A stretch of DNA of 60,125 bases, from positions 1 through 60,125 of the forward strand of contig CAYFIR010000021.1 of NCBI GenBank assembly GCA_964343195.1, given 5' to 3'. The notes beneath the pieces are model-generated. The model was not told the origin of the DNA, did no database searches, and saw nothing but the letters and a program-made list of their open reading frames with translations. Of the stretch, positions 9,597-18,789 are shown in pieces. The position numbers and the translations under genes are program-made. Source of the stretch: CAYVAP01 sp964343195. GTDB lineage: Bacteria; Bacteroidota; Bacteroidia; J057. Each line of letters starts with the position of its first letter. Position 1 is the first letter of the stretch.

Positions 9597-9708
9597 TTTT
9601 ATACTAATCGCTTGCCTTCATTGAATTGCTTTTGATTACAATACGCAAGAATTAAAACTTATCGGAAAAAAGCCAAGGGTGATAGATTGGATTTTCTCAT
9701 ACCCCCAC

Positions 9709-9740
9709 AAAAAAAGAGAGCACCTCTGAAAGAGGTGCTC
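9709..9740 (-). terminator. rho-independent terminator for sigma/anti-sigma operon
   Basis: GAGCACCTCT / AGAGGTGCTC forms a perfect 10-bp stem with a GAA loop. Read on the minus strand it is followed by a T tract (9709-9715). It lies about 270 bp past the stop of the anti-sigma-like gene. Confidence 0.8.
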
Positions 9741-10010
9741 CTCGTTATGAACCAAACTACTACAAGATTCTGTTTTCTTTCTGTTGTGTCTACTGTCTTA
9801 CTATTCACTTACACACAACAGACGGTTTGATGGAACAGGATTACACGGATTGGGCTAAAAATTCACACCCTTCGGTTGAGGTCCCTGTTCTTCAAATCAA
9901 CATAACTAAAAGTATGTCATATTTGAGATTAATTCAATAGTGTGTAAGATATCCGTTAATTCCCATCAAAATCCGGATCTCTGTATCTTCTCGCTTTCCA
10001 ATAAATTCAG
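9741..10010. other. noncoding gap with a 9-bp inverted repeat
   Basis: No credible ORF between the terminator and the anti-sigma-like stop. CTGTTGTGT (9781-9789) and ACACAACAG (9813-9821) form a perfect inverted repeat around a 23-base loop. The rest is AT-rich with no recognised motif. Confidence 0.5.
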
Positions 10011-10709
10011 TCAGTCAAGCAATTCGAGGGCAGCATCCCGATAGGGGCTATCCGGGGAGGTGGTTAGCACTTGGAGTAACTCCTGTGCCTTGGCTTCATC
10101 GCCTGACTGTCCATACGCTAGTGCCAGGTACCAGGTGGCCGCTTCCCCAAAGAGGTTGTGGGATCGAAGGGGTTCCAGGGTGGAAATAGCGTCCCCAGCC
10201 AATCCGGCCCCCAGTTGGGCTACTCCCAAATAAAACTGATAGGTTACCTGATCAGGTTCCATCTCTTTGAGTTGGGACAGAGAGGGAATCGCCTGGTCAA
10301 AGTTGCCTTTACGGTATGCTGACATGGCCTGGTTGACCAAACTATCAGAATTTGCCTGACGCATGGTGATGCGGTCTGGATAGGCTTCAAAGGCTGATTC
10401 GTAAGGGTTGTGCAGGGTTCCCTGCCATAGCAGAGCTCCAATCCCTATCAAAACAATGACCACAGCTGCTACAGCGTACCAGTTTTGCCACAAGGGTCGA
10501 ATCTGTTTATGATGTGCCGCTTCTATCTCCTGAAGCTGCTTTTTGAGCACAGGGCCCCGGTTCAGGGCCAGTAGGCCCCGGGTATCTCGCTGAAGCTTTA
10601 GTTCATGCTGTAGCTCAGCGTCGCGTAATAGCCGACCTTCGAACTCTTTCACTTCTTGGGGTGAAAGAGTTCCATCAAGATAGGCCTCTACCAATGTTTC
10701 GTTCCCCAT
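10011..10709 (-). CDS. anti-sigma-factor-like membrane protein with TPR repeats
   Basis: A 232-residue protein. The N-terminal 70 residues (LVEAYLDGTLSPQEVKEFEG) resemble the cytosolic helical segment of zinc-less anti-sigma or zf-HC2-like proteins. One membrane helix follows at about 79-97 (AVAAVVIVLIGIGALLW), then a periplasmic part with two or three TPR-like repeats from about 125 (AMSAYRKGNFDQAIPSLSQL). It begins 31 bp after the ECF sigma gene on the same strand. I infer that it holds that sigma factor at the membrane and senses a periplasmic signal through the TPRs. Confidence 0.75.
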   Translation of the reverse strand: MGNETLVEAYLDGTLSPQEVKEFEGRLLRDAELQHELKLQRDTRGLLALNRGPVLKKQLQEIEAAHHKQIRPLWQNWYAVAAVVIVLIGIGALLWQGTLHNPYESAFEAYPDRITMRQANSDSLVNQAMSAYRKGNFDQAIPSLSQLKEMEPDQVTYQFYLGVAQLGAGLAGDAISTLEPLRSHNLFGEAATWYLALAYGQSGDEAKAQELLQVLTTSPDSPYRDAALELLD

Positions 10710-10740
10710 TTTCCCAGTCTGTTAATTCTTTTTTGTGCAT

Positions 10741-11367
10741 TCATTCGTTGAATGCGGATTTTGAGTCATTCAGTTCCTGTACCAGACTTCTGATAGCCGG
10801 GTTATCGGCTACATTTGATTTCAGTCTGCTCAGGCAGCGGCTTTTCTTGTTGCGAGCGATCTGGTCATTGGCATATCCAAGTTTATCGGCAATTTCCTTC
10901 ATGTCATAGCGGAGGCTCCAAAGAGTGAGCACTTTTTGACAGGCTTCTCCGAGATGAGAGAGCAGTTTATGAATTTGTTCCTGCTGACTCTGGTCGACCA
11001 TTACGGCTTCTGGAGTGGTGACATGAAGGTCTTTTGACTGGTTGAGAGTAAAATCCTGATACTTTTGCTCAACTCCCTGTCTGCGGAGTTTTGCATACCA
11101 GATATTTTTACAAATGGCATACAGATAGGTTTTCAGGCTACTCTGTGCCTGAAATTTCCCATCCTCAATCGCCAGCAATAGCTGTACTACTGCATCCTGA
11201 AAAAGGTCATAGGCCATTTCTGTATCGCATCCCAACTTTTGGAGGTAGCTGATAGCCGCATCCCGCTCATGGAGATAGAAGTCCCGCATGGCTTTTTCGC
11301 GCTGGCTGCCACCCTGACGCAATCGCTGCAACATGTCAAAGTCCTGGTAGCTTTTCCGTTTTCCCAT
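10741..11367 (-). CDS. ECF-type sigma-70 family RNA polymerase sigma factor
   Basis: A 208-residue protein. The region 2 signature is DLFQDAVVQLLLAIEDGKF, then LKTYLYAICKNIWYAKLRR at about 55-105. Region 4 (LTLWSLRYDMKEIADKLGYANDQIARNKKSRCLSRL) lies near 145-185. It directs transcription of a small regulon and is first in an operon with the anti-sigma-like gene. The divergent DM13 lipoprotein gene 210 bp away is a possible target. Start ATG at 11367. Confidence 0.88.
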   Translation of the reverse strand: MGKRKSYQDFDMLQRLRQGGSQREKAMRDFYLHERDAAISYLQKLGCDTEMAYDLFQDAVVQLLLAIEDGKFQAQSSLKTYLYAICKNIWYAKLRRQGVEQKYQDFTLNQSKDLHVTTPEAVMVDQSQQEQIHKLLSHLGEACQKVLTLWSLRYDMKEIADKLGYANDQIARNKKSRCLSRLKSNVADNPAIRSLVQELNDSKSAFNE

Positions 11368-11465
11368 CCCTTAGTGCATTGGTGTGAGGTAAATGTAACC
11401 TTTTCAGAAAAAAAAATGGAAACGGAGAATCGAGTCGAGTATCTGAAAAATATGAAACCAATGAG

Positions 11466-11491
11466 TTTTGTGTGCTCAATGTGTACATTTT
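11466..11491 (+). promoter_or_regulatory. Bacteroidota-type promoter candidate for DM13 lipoprotein gene
   Basis: TTTTG (11466-11470) and TACATTTT (11484-11491) resemble the Bacteroidota -33 (TTTG) and -7 (TAnnTTTG, one mismatch) elements. They stand about 120 bp upstream of the lipoprotein start. A TGTACA hexamer like those of the par region overlaps the -7 element. Confidence 0.4.
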
Positions 11492-11610
11492 TAACTGTCG
11501 CCTGACTGACGATTTCGCATCTGGGACCAAATCAGGACGGTTTCGTTACTCTTCCGTGAGGAAGCAGCCTGTGATTTGTGGATGAAAAATTAACCACAAA
11601 CAATTATCTC

Positions 11611-12063
11611 ATGCGAGTATTTTCAATTGTCTTTTTAAGTGTTGCTATTCTGGCAATCGTCGGGTGTAGCCAGCAAACCCCGGAAGAAATCATCATTGAC
11701 AGCAGCCAGCCTCAGGGAGCTTTCGTTGCGATGCAAAGCGGAAACTTCGTCGAACAAAATGGCACTGGTACCAGCGGAATGGCTGCCTTGGGAGAAGATG
11801 AAGAAGGAACCCAGTTCCTGCGTTTTGGTGACAGCTTTATGACGAACACCGCTACGGGTACCGTGACCGTTTACCTCTCTACTTCTGAAATGTATCAGGC
11901 AGATCCTGCAAACGGAAACCCGGATCTGTTCCTGATTGGCGCTGTCCGCAGCAACGGTGAAAACTTCTTCAAACTGGATTCTTCGGTAGATTCGAAGTTT
12001 ACTCATGTAATCCTGTGGTGTGGTTCGGCAAATATTCCATTTGGCTACGCTGAATTGAACTAG
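11611..12063 (+). CDS. DM13-domain lipoprotein
   Basis: A 150-residue lipoprotein. The signal MRVFSIVFLSVAILAIVGC ends in a lipobox with Cys at about residue 19. The mature part matches the DM13 fold: it opens with QGAFVAMQSG, carries FLRFGDSF and VTVYLSTSEM in the middle, and ends with VILWCGSANIPFGYAEL, including the conserved Cys. DM13 is thought to be a redox or electron-transfer domain in extracytoplasmic proteins. The ATG at 11611 gives a proper signal peptide, unlike an in-frame GTG at 11578. The outer-membrane protein gene starts 2 bp after the stop, so the two form an operon. Confidence 0.75.
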   Translation: MRVFSIVFLSVAILAIVGCSQQTPEEIIIDSSQPQGAFVAMQSGNFVEQNGTGTSGMAALGEDEEGTQFLRFGDSFMTNTATGTVTVYLSTSEMYQADPANGNPDLFLIGAVRSNGENFFKLDSSVDSKFTHVILWCGSANIPFGYAELN

Positions 12064-12065
12064 GT

Positions 12066-12944
12066 ATGCTTTTTTCCTTGAACCGGCTGCTGCTCCTGTT
12101 GGGAGTGGTGGCCATTTTCAACGCAGGTAATAGGGCCCTGGCACAGAGCGGATGGCCGAGAGCCAGGGGAGAGCTATATGCCAAATTGACTCTGGGCGGA
12201 TTTACTTCGTCGGATTATTACAATCTGGATGGGAATCTGGTTGAAACTGCAGCTTTCAGGTCTGGATTTGGGAATATCTATGCGGAGTATGGGCTGACAG
12301 ATAAGTTGACGGTATTGGCTGATTGGCCCGTTTATAAGTTACAGGGATATGAAACCACCGAAACAGTTTCTGGGATTGGTGATCTGAAACTGGGTTTGAA
12401 GTACGCGCTTTGGGGAGGGGCCTTTCCGGCGACGATTACCGTCATGCCAGAGATTCCTACCGGGCCCTCCGATTTGCGGGCGCAAAATCTTATGAATGCC
12501 TTTGAGGTGATCAACCTTCCCACCGGTGACGGAGAATTTAACCTGCATGGCACCCTGGCGGTATCTCATTCATTTTACCCGCTTCCCATTTATGTAAATG
12601 GCTTTCTGGGGTATAACCTAAGGACTCAGTATCAGGGACAATCCTTTCAGGATCAGTTACGGGGTGGGGTAGAGATTGGTGGAAAGCTAGGCGAAGTCGT
12701 ATGGGTGAGGCTGAACATGGTAGTGCAGGAGTCCCTGGGAGACACGCCGCAGTTCACAGACTTCGTTAGAGGAGAAGGAACAGGATTTTCGGGTTTGCTG
12801 GGGGGGATTACCTGGATGCTTAACCCAGCATGGGGCATCGACTTCGCCTATCAGACTTACTTATCAGGCCCTGTCGCCCGGACGAATGTGTACGACAATC
12901 ACCTGTTTATGCTAGGGATTTCCTATCAGCTGACAGGTGATTAG
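12066..12944 (+). CDS. outer-membrane beta-barrel protein (transporter/phenol-MetA-like)
   Basis: A 292-residue protein with a signal peptide cleaved near ALAQ (residue about 27). The rest alternates short polar turns and amphipathic strands (GLTDKLTVLADWPVYKL, DLKLGLKYALWGG) and ends LFMLGISYQLTGD, like the barrel family annotated as putative transporter or MetA-pathway phenol-degradation outer-membrane protein. The cargo is unknown. It is co-transcribed with the DM13 lipoprotein and is followed by a terminator. Confidence 0.7.
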   Translation: MLFSLNRLLLLLGVVAIFNAGNRALAQSGWPRARGELYAKLTLGGFTSSDYYNLDGNLVETAAFRSGFGNIYAEYGLTDKLTVLADWPVYKLQGYETTETVSGIGDLKLGLKYALWGGAFPATITVMPEIPTGPSDLRAQNLMNAFEVINLPTGDGEFNLHGTLAVSHSFYPLPIYVNGFLGYNLRTQYQGQSFQDQLRGGVEIGGKLGEVVWVRLNMVVQESLGDTPQFTDFVRGEGTGFSGLLGGITWMLNPAWGIDFAYQTYLSGPVARTNVYDNHLFMLGISYQLTGD

Positions 12945-12974
12945 AAAACCGAATTAGGTAGCCTCTAAGTTATA

Positions 12975-13010
12975 ATGATCCAGTTGCTCATAGCTGCTGG
13001 ATCATCTTTT
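12975..13010 (+). terminator. rho-independent terminator
   Basis: ATGATCCAG (12975-12983) pairs with CTGGATCAT (12997-13005), followed by CTTTTT. It ends the DM13/outer-membrane-protein operon and separates it from the iteron region. Confidence 0.8.
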
Positions 13011-13013
13011 TAA

Positions 13014-14144
13014 GCTACAAATAGATGAGTAGCAAAAAAACATGCGTTTAACGGCTGTATAAGCAGCTTTTTTTAGGAATTAGGCGTGAACTTGACTCAA
13101 AAAAAATCAATACGGAATCAATGGATAGTGGATGATCGGTTACTTTGATGGAGATATGGCTTGGTAACAGGCCAAAAGCTGCTCAAATGGCTCAAAATGT
13201 CGATTATACTGCACCAGGAGGTAGCTTAGTTCATAGAGAGGGGGACTGGCAGTTGCAAAATCAGATACAGATTTGCATGAAAATGTATTGAACTTCAGGG
13301 GGATTTCCCTGATTATGGAGGCATTGGGGTGCATTTCCAGCACAAAGAGCAGCCTTCAGCCGGATCGAAGGGATCTGCATGAAAATGTATTGAACTTTGC
13401 CAATTGGGGGAAGATCACGGAATGCCAATAAGGGTTAGTGTACTGATTATTAGCTATTTAGCTGCGGCCTGGCCATTGTTGAGGAGGGGGACGATTAGGC
13501 TTTTAGGAGGGGATTTACGGAATTAAGCTACAAAATAATGCGTTGGCCTGGCTGATTGTCTATCAGGTATGCTCAGGAGGGAGGAGTTTTTTTCCCTTCG
13601 GTCTGCTTTCTATTAAGAACAATACTATAAGTAACATTCTTAGAAGCTTTGGAGCCGTTGATTATCAGTCGTTTGTAGCGAAACTTGACTACTCAATGGT
13701 GCAAAAGTGCTGAAAGGTGCCTACTAACATATGCAAAAGGACTCCTGTTTACGCTACATCTTCATGCATTGTGCTCATAGTCAGCTACCTATGGGTGCAA
13801 TTTTTTTGGGATCGGGCTACAAAAAAATGCCTTCCATAGTTGGCTACAAAAAAATGTGGATCATTTTTGGTAACGATCCCCCGGTGATCTCCAGGGCAAG
13901 TCCCTGATCCTCAGGCTTAAAGCATAACTTTACTACATATTCATGCATAGATAAATGCTTGATAATGAGGGGGCAGTTTAAAAGATGACTACAAAATAGT
14001 GCGTCCATTTTGGGAGGTATATTGCCTTTTTTAGCTACAAAAAAATGCGAATTACAGGTCTGGGAGGTAGAAAGGCAGTTATTTGGGGGTGCACAAGAAA
14101 GCTACTGAAATATGCAAACTGAAAAGATGGCTACTTCCATATTC
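13014..14144. other. replication origin with iterons (oriV-type)
   Basis: A stretch of about 1.2 kb without genes, ahead of rep. Thirteen matches to RCTAC-N6-ATGC or its one-mismatch forms begin at 13014, 13527, 13688, 13720, 13753, 13784, 13816, 13843, 13932, 13988, 14034, 14101 and 14130. The best copies (13816, 14034) read GCTACAAAAAAATGC. Five consecutive copies from 13688 are 31-33 bp apart, which is three helical turns, so bound initiators would face the same side. All are in the same orientation as rep. This is the layout of an iteron-controlled plasmid origin; I saw no clear DnaA box. Confidence 0.88.
13274..13397. repeat. 22-bp direct repeat pair in the origin region
   Basis: An identical 22-bp sequence, starting TGCATGAAAATG and ending TTGAACTT, occurs at 13274-13295 and 13376-13397, 102 bp apart. 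It differs from the iterons and may be a second binding site. Confidence 0.7.
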
Positions 14145-14242
14145 CTTTGTATTGTAAAAAAAAGGATTGAAATTACCTCGGTAAACAGGAAAGTTAGTCC
14201 CCAGGTACCCCCTTCATTTGGACGACTTAACAGAGGAGCGAC

Positions 14243-15517
14243 ATGAGTAAGTCTGAGCTAAAGGCTGAACTGCCTCAGCGCCGGAAACGACATCCGGTAC
14301 ATTATACCGTTTTTCAGCCCAACATTCTGATTAACGCGAACACTGACATGAAGTTGGTGGAGACCCGCCTGTACACAGAATTGTTGAACTTTAACCACAA
14401 GGACAACCCGGATCAGTTGGTTTACAAGGTTCCCTACGAGGCGGTGACTCATCGCATCGACAAGGATGCCATCTCGCGCAACGCCAAGCGAGAGTACATG
14501 AAACTGACGAAGCGTTTTCAGAAACGGGTATTTGACCTGGATGAGGAGTTCATGAAGAACCACTTTGGGGAACACTATCCGGCGTCGATTGTGGCTTTTC
14601 CGACCATCCGCTATCAGGATACCTGCTTTGTCATTGAGGTCAACCGCTATTTCAAGGCTATCCTGGTGAGGCTGGAACTGGGCTTTACCAAGGGGGACAT
14701 TGAGTTGCTTCGAACCTTTGTCCATACCTATTCTCACCGCCTTTACTGGCTGATCCGTCACTATCAGTGGCGGCCCAACACCAATTCCATGCGAATCGGC
14801 CTGGACCAGCTAAAGGCATCGCTGGGCTGCGAAGGACGCTATGAGCGCTTCCAGAATTTCAAGACCCGTGTTTTGGAGCCTATCCAGGAAGAATTTAAGG
14901 CTACCTGGGTGGAATTTTCCTACGAAACCATCCGTGGGGGTAGGGGAGGAGCAGTCAAGGAAATTGTCTTTCACTTCAACAACGACTTTGAGCAAACCAA
15001 AGAGCTAAAACTCGGCGCTGCCTACGAATGGGAGGAGACCATGCTGCACCTTGGAGTAGCAAGCCGGGAAGTGCTGAAGATCCGTCAGTGGGTGATCGAA
15101 GGGGCAGAACTCAAGGATGGGTATCGCTGGAACAACTACTACGTGCAGGCAGTGATCAAACTGGTGCGTGAAAGCCTGAGCCGTAAGGCGCAGAACAAGC
15201 ATGCCACAAAGGTTCGCAACCTGCCGGCTTATTTGTATAAGATGCTCACCGAAGGCTGGCTCATTGATCAGGTCGAGGAAATGCGCAAGCAGGGTGCCGA
15301 GCCCATCACGGCCCAACTGGATGTATTCCAGCAATACGAGAACACCCAGTTTTCTCCGGTTAAAAACCCAAGAGAACCTTATAAAACCAGCTACGATTCG
15401 TTTCGGGAGATGTATGAGCTTCACAAAGAGGTTCATGGAACCAGTCTCTCGGAAGTTGAATACGCCCGGGAACTCGGGTATGAAATCCATGGCGATTTTG
15501 TGGTAAAGGTGGATTAA
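14243..15517 (+). CDS. replication initiator protein (Rep_3/RepB-like)
   Basis: A 424-residue initiator. Residues about 35-240 carry the paired winged-helix layout of Rep_3 proteins, with LVETRLYTELLNF near 38 and GFTKGDIELLRTFVHTYSHRLYWLIRHY near 150-180. A second winged helix follows (MRIGLDQLKASLGCEGRYERFQNFKTRVL). The C-terminal 180 residues are an extra helical part, with VIKLVRESLSRKAQ and a Pro-rich tail, longer than in small plasmids. It should bind the upstream iterons and open the origin. A GAGGAG sequence 5 bp before the ATG is a good ribosome site, unusual for this phylum. Confidence 0.88.
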   Translation: MSKSELKAELPQRRKRHPVHYTVFQPNILINANTDMKLVETRLYTELLNFNHKDNPDQLVYKVPYEAVTHRIDKDAISRNAKREYMKLTKRFQKRVFDLDEEFMKNHFGEHYPASIVAFPTIRYQDTCFVIEVNRYFKAILVRLELGFTKGDIELLRTFVHTYSHRLYWLIRHYQWRPNTNSMRIGLDQLKASLGCEGRYERFQNFKTRVLEPIQEEFKATWVEFSYETIRGGRGGAVKEIVFHFNNDFEQTKELKLGAAYEWEETMLHLGVASREVLKIRQWVIEGAELKDGYRWNNYYVQAVIKLVRESLSRKAQNKHATKVRNLPAYLYKMLTEGWLIDQVEEMRKQGAEPITAQLDVFQQYENTQFSPVKNPREPYKTSYDSFREMYELHKEVHGTSLSEVEYARELGYEIHGDFVVKVD

Positions 15518-15600
15518 AAGGGGCAATTCAGGGAAAACCTGAGATACGCTCCAAAGTCTAACATCTGTAATAAGTAGGTATAAATATTAGCCAGAATCGA

Positions 15601-15620
15601 GGTGGATCCTGTCCACCTTT
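15601..15620 (+). terminator. weak stem-loop downstream of rep
   Basis: GGTGGA (15601-15606) pairs with TCCACC (15612-15617), followed by only TTT. It may be a weak terminator for rep. Confidence 0.4.
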
Positions 15621-15669
15621 GGGGGAATACCACAATTAGTGCCCATTCGCCAAAAAACTGGAATTGACC

Positions 15670-18600
15670 ATGCCTACCAGCCCTCTCAAACCTCTTTTTA
15701 TCCTGCTCCTTTTGCTTCAGGGTATCCTTTCCCCGATGAGCGCTCAGACTCCTACAGACTGTGGGACCGATGAAATAAATCAGCGACTTTTTGAATCAAA
15801 TCCTGAAATGAAGCTGCGGGAAGAGCAATTTCGGGAGCGAATGATTCGGCAATTACAGGCCTATCGAGCCAATCCGGATGACCAGGCTACCCGGGCAGTG
15901 CTCACCATACCGGTAGTTTTTCACATCATGCATGATCCCAGCGATGGGGAAGGATCCGGGACCAATATTTCACTGGCTCGAGTTCAGACCGAAATTGACA
16001 ACTGGAACGCAGCCTATCGCGACACAGGAGCCTATGCCAATGGCCCATTTTACACAGCAGCAGCCAATGTGTACGGGGTGGCCAGCCAGGACATTGAGAT
16101 CAATTTCTGCCTGGCCAGTGTAGATCCCAGGGGGTTTCCTACGGATGGAGTAGTAAGAACCCCAGTGGACTTTGCCAGTCCACTTTGGCGGGATGATGAT
16201 GGGATAGATGTTGGGCCAAATAGAGATCGCGACCTTCAGGCCCTCTCATATTGGCCATCTGATGACTATTTCAACGTCTGGGTCGTCGATGAAATCTGTA
16301 AACTCTCAGACGATGGCATCACAGTTTCGAATTGTGGTGTAGCCGGTTATGCCTATTTCCCCAGTGCCCACGGGCAGAGCTATGACGGTTCGATAGTCGA
16401 AGATGACTGGATTGGAACCAGTACAGATTATTCAAAAATCATGGTGCATGAAGTGGGGCACTACCTTGGCCTTTATCACACCTTTGAGGGAGGGTGTGCC
16501 GAGACGGATTGTACCTCAGGTGGAGACTACATTTGCGATACTCCACCCGATAATAGTACTGCGGCGGTAAGTTGTGCTGCGACAGATACGGTAAACAGCT
16601 GTACCAACGATGCTTCTATCACCAACTCTCCGTTTGCCACAGATGTGGGAGACATGTATGAAAATTACATGGACTATGGCTATCAGAGCTGCCAGAATAC
16701 CTTTACCCCTGAGCAGAAGGCGGTGATGCGGGCTACGTTGAATGGAGACAGGGTTTCCCTTCAGTCCGCTGGCAGTTGTGGAGCTTCCGCCATTGCCAAT
16801 GTCCAGGCGGCCTTTGAACTTGCAAGTATGACGGTGGCCGAGGCCGGAGGGACCACGAGTGACTGCCAGACCTATCGGGATTTTCCTATCAGGGTAGTAC
16901 TGGCAAATGATACATCTGTAGATGTGACCGTTGACTTCACCCTCTCGGGAACGACCACCGAAGACCTGGATTTTGAGCTTATCGGGACTCCGATTACGAT
17001 TTCATCGGGGGATACCTATGGCGTCGCCACCCTGCGTGTGTATGACGATGCCTCTGTAGAAGGAACCGAAACGCTTACCCTGTACCTGGTCCTGACCAAT
17101 GCCGTTGCAGCGAGTTCCTATGAAAGCCTGACTATTACATTCTCTGATAACGACAATGCGGTAGAAGCGGGAGGCGTATTTTATTCCGAGGATTTTGAAA
17201 GCGGATACAACGGCTGGACGAGGAGCTGTTTTAGCTGCGGAGGCTTTGCTTACACCGATCCAAACGTTTGGGTAGTAGGTGGAAATGCAGGGATGACTGG
17301 CAGCGGGGCGGCCTATCCCAGTGCTGATCCTGCGACCGCAACCTATGATTATGACAAGTCGGCCTCGGGCACCACGATGCCTTTTATTTATACTCCAGCT
17401 ATCAGCACAGTGGGTAAAACCGATATCACCTTGAGCTTTGAGTACAAAGTGGTAGGTGAGACTGCGGAAGACTATATGAGAATGGCTTACCGGTTGAATG
17501 GGGGTAACTGGTATTTTTACAATGCACCAGGTTTTTTCTACGACCAGCCAACGGCAGCTACCCATTCCAATGTGTTGGATAGTCAATTTGAGAATCAGGC
17601 CAGCGTCGAGTTTGCCTTTATTTGGATTTCGGACAATGACGGTCTAGGAACCGATCCCCCCATTGCGATAGACAACTTTGAGTTGAGTACCCCTTCCACT
17701 GATGTCGCAGCCGACGTCAATGATGGACTCGCAGGCGAATCAGAAAAATACCTGGGGCCATACGCAGATGTCTACTTCTATGATGAAAGCACCGGAGATA
17801 TCATGGCCCGCATCCAGAACAACAGCGCCTATGACTTCGGTTGTACCACTGTAAGTGTGGACCGTTCTGTTACCTCCGCAGGAGGGAGTACCGTCGCTTT
17901 TTCGTCCAATACCGCACAGGAGCACCTGGCTTCGAAAACCTTCCTGGTTACTCCGTCAAATAACTCAACGGGCTACAGCTACACCTTTACGGGCTACTTT
18001 GAGGAGTCCGAGATTACGGCCTGGGAGACAGCGACAGGGCTTTCACTCTCTGACGCTAAATGGGTCAAGTATTCAGGTCCCATTGACGATGTCACGCCCG
18101 TCAATGGCCTGGGGTATAGTGCCACGAAAACCGATCTGGACAGTTATCCTGGTTCGCCCAACTACGGATCGAATGGCTATGCCCTGAGTGCCACCTTCAC
18201 GACAGGCTTCAGCGGTTTTGGCCTGGGAGATCCCAACCTCGCTACATTGCCGATTGAGGGACTATCAGTGGCAGCAGAGCAGGTGGAGCAAGGGGTAAAC
18301 ATTTCATGGCAGACCCAGGTCGAGCGAAACACAGCATGGTTTGAAGTGGAGCACCGTCCATCAGGAACGGAAGTATTTCAACCGCTAGGAACCGTCGAGG
18401 CAGCTGGCTTTAGCTCGTATCCACGTTCGTATCAGTGGATTCATGGATCCCCCATTCCAGGATGGAATGACTATCGGCTAACAACCACCGATCTGAACGG
18501 GAATACCGGAACATCAGAAGTCGTTTCTGTGAATATTTCTGAAATCTCGTCCTGGCAGGTGGCACCCATACCTGCAAGTGAAAAGGTCGCCTTCTCCTGT

Positions 18601-18789
18601 CCCGGAGATCGTGGCACGGTGCAATTGCTGCTGACCAACCTGCAGGGACAGGTGATTCGTCAACAACAATGGACTCATTCCGGAGGAGAAGGCTACCAGT
18701 TAGATATCAGTGAACTTGCCAGTGGAATTTACCTGTACCAATTAACCGATGAGTCAGGTGTAAGCCACGGGCGAATCGTTCGGGAATAA
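15670..18789 (+). CDS. secreted M43-type zinc metalloprotease with Calx-beta-like domain and T9SS tail
   Basis: A 1039-residue secreted protein. A signal peptide ends near SPMSAQ. The catalytic domain has HEVGHYLGLYH at about 260-270, the zinc site of pappalysin-like (M43) metzincins, and a Met-turn region (ENYMDYGYQSC) near 335. A Calx-beta-like domain lies at about 385-500 (VDFTLSGTTTEDLDFEL), followed by a jelly-roll-like part at about 510-680. The end (VAPIPASEKVAF, GTVQLLLTNLQGQVI, LASGIYLYQLT) is a type A T9SS sorting domain, so it is secreted across the outer membrane. The ATG at 15670 is preferred to a TTG two codons earlier. It converges with the next gene with no gap. Confidence 0.9.
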   Translation: MPTSPLKPLFILLLLLQGILSPMSAQTPTDCGTDEINQRLFESNPEMKLREEQFRERMIRQLQAYRANPDDQATRAVLTIPVVFHIMHDPSDGEGSGTNISLARVQTEIDNWNAAYRDTGAYANGPFYTAAANVYGVASQDIEINFCLASVDPRGFPTDGVVRTPVDFASPLWRDDDGIDVGPNRDRDLQALSYWPSDDYFNVWVVDEICKLSDDGITVSNCGVAGYAYFPSAHGQSYDGSIVEDDWIGTSTDYSKIMVHEVGHYLGLYHTFEGGCAETDCTSGGDYICDTPPDNSTAAVSCAATDTVNSCTNDASITNSPFATDVGDMYENYMDYGYQSCQNTFTPEQKAVMRATLNGDRVSLQSAGSCGASAIANVQAAFELASMTVAEAGGTTSDCQTYRDFPIRVVLANDTSVDVTVDFTLSGTTTEDLDFELIGTPITISSGDTYGVATLRVYDDASVEGTETLTLYLVLTNAVAASSYESLTITFSDNDNAVEAGGVFYSEDFESGYNGWTRSCFSCGGFAYTDPNVWVVGGNAGMTGSGAAYPSADPATATYDYDKSASGTTMPFIYTPAISTVGKTDITLSFEYKVVGETAEDYMRMAYRLNGGNWYFYNAPGFFYDQPTAATHSNVLDSQFENQASVEFAFIWISDNDGLGTDPPIAIDNFELSTPSTDVAADVNDGLAGESEKYLGPYADVYFYDESTGDIMARIQNNSAYDFGCTTVSVDRSVTSAGGSTVAFSSNTAQEHLASKTFLVTPSNNSTGYSYTFTGYFEESEITAWETATGLSLSDAKWVKYSGPIDDVTPVNGLGYSATKTDLDSYPGSPNYGSNGYALSATFTTGFSGFGLGDPNLATLPIEGLSVAAEQVEQGVNISWQTQVERNTAWFEVEHRPSGTEVFQPLGTVEAAGFSSYPRSYQWIHGSPIPGWNDYRLTTTDLNGNTGTSEVVSVNISEISSWQVAPIPASEKVAFSCPGDRGTVQLLLTNLQGQVIRQQQWTHSGGEGYQLDISELASGIYLYQLTDESGVSHGRIVRE

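Noticed and set aside
11481..11487. TGTACA near the DM13 gene as a third member of the par operator set
   Set aside because: It is a single hexamer inside a promoter-like -7 element and can be explained by that; it is not counted as a par site.
13140..13343. A 67-residue minus-strand ORF in the origin region
   Set aside because: It covers part of the 22-bp direct repeat, starts in noncoding iteron DNA and has no recognisable protein pattern.
9600..14242. CRISPR array or tandem satellite in the repeat-bearing origin region
   Set aside because: The repeated units are 15 bp, with irregular spacing and no constant-length unique spacers, and no cas gene is present.
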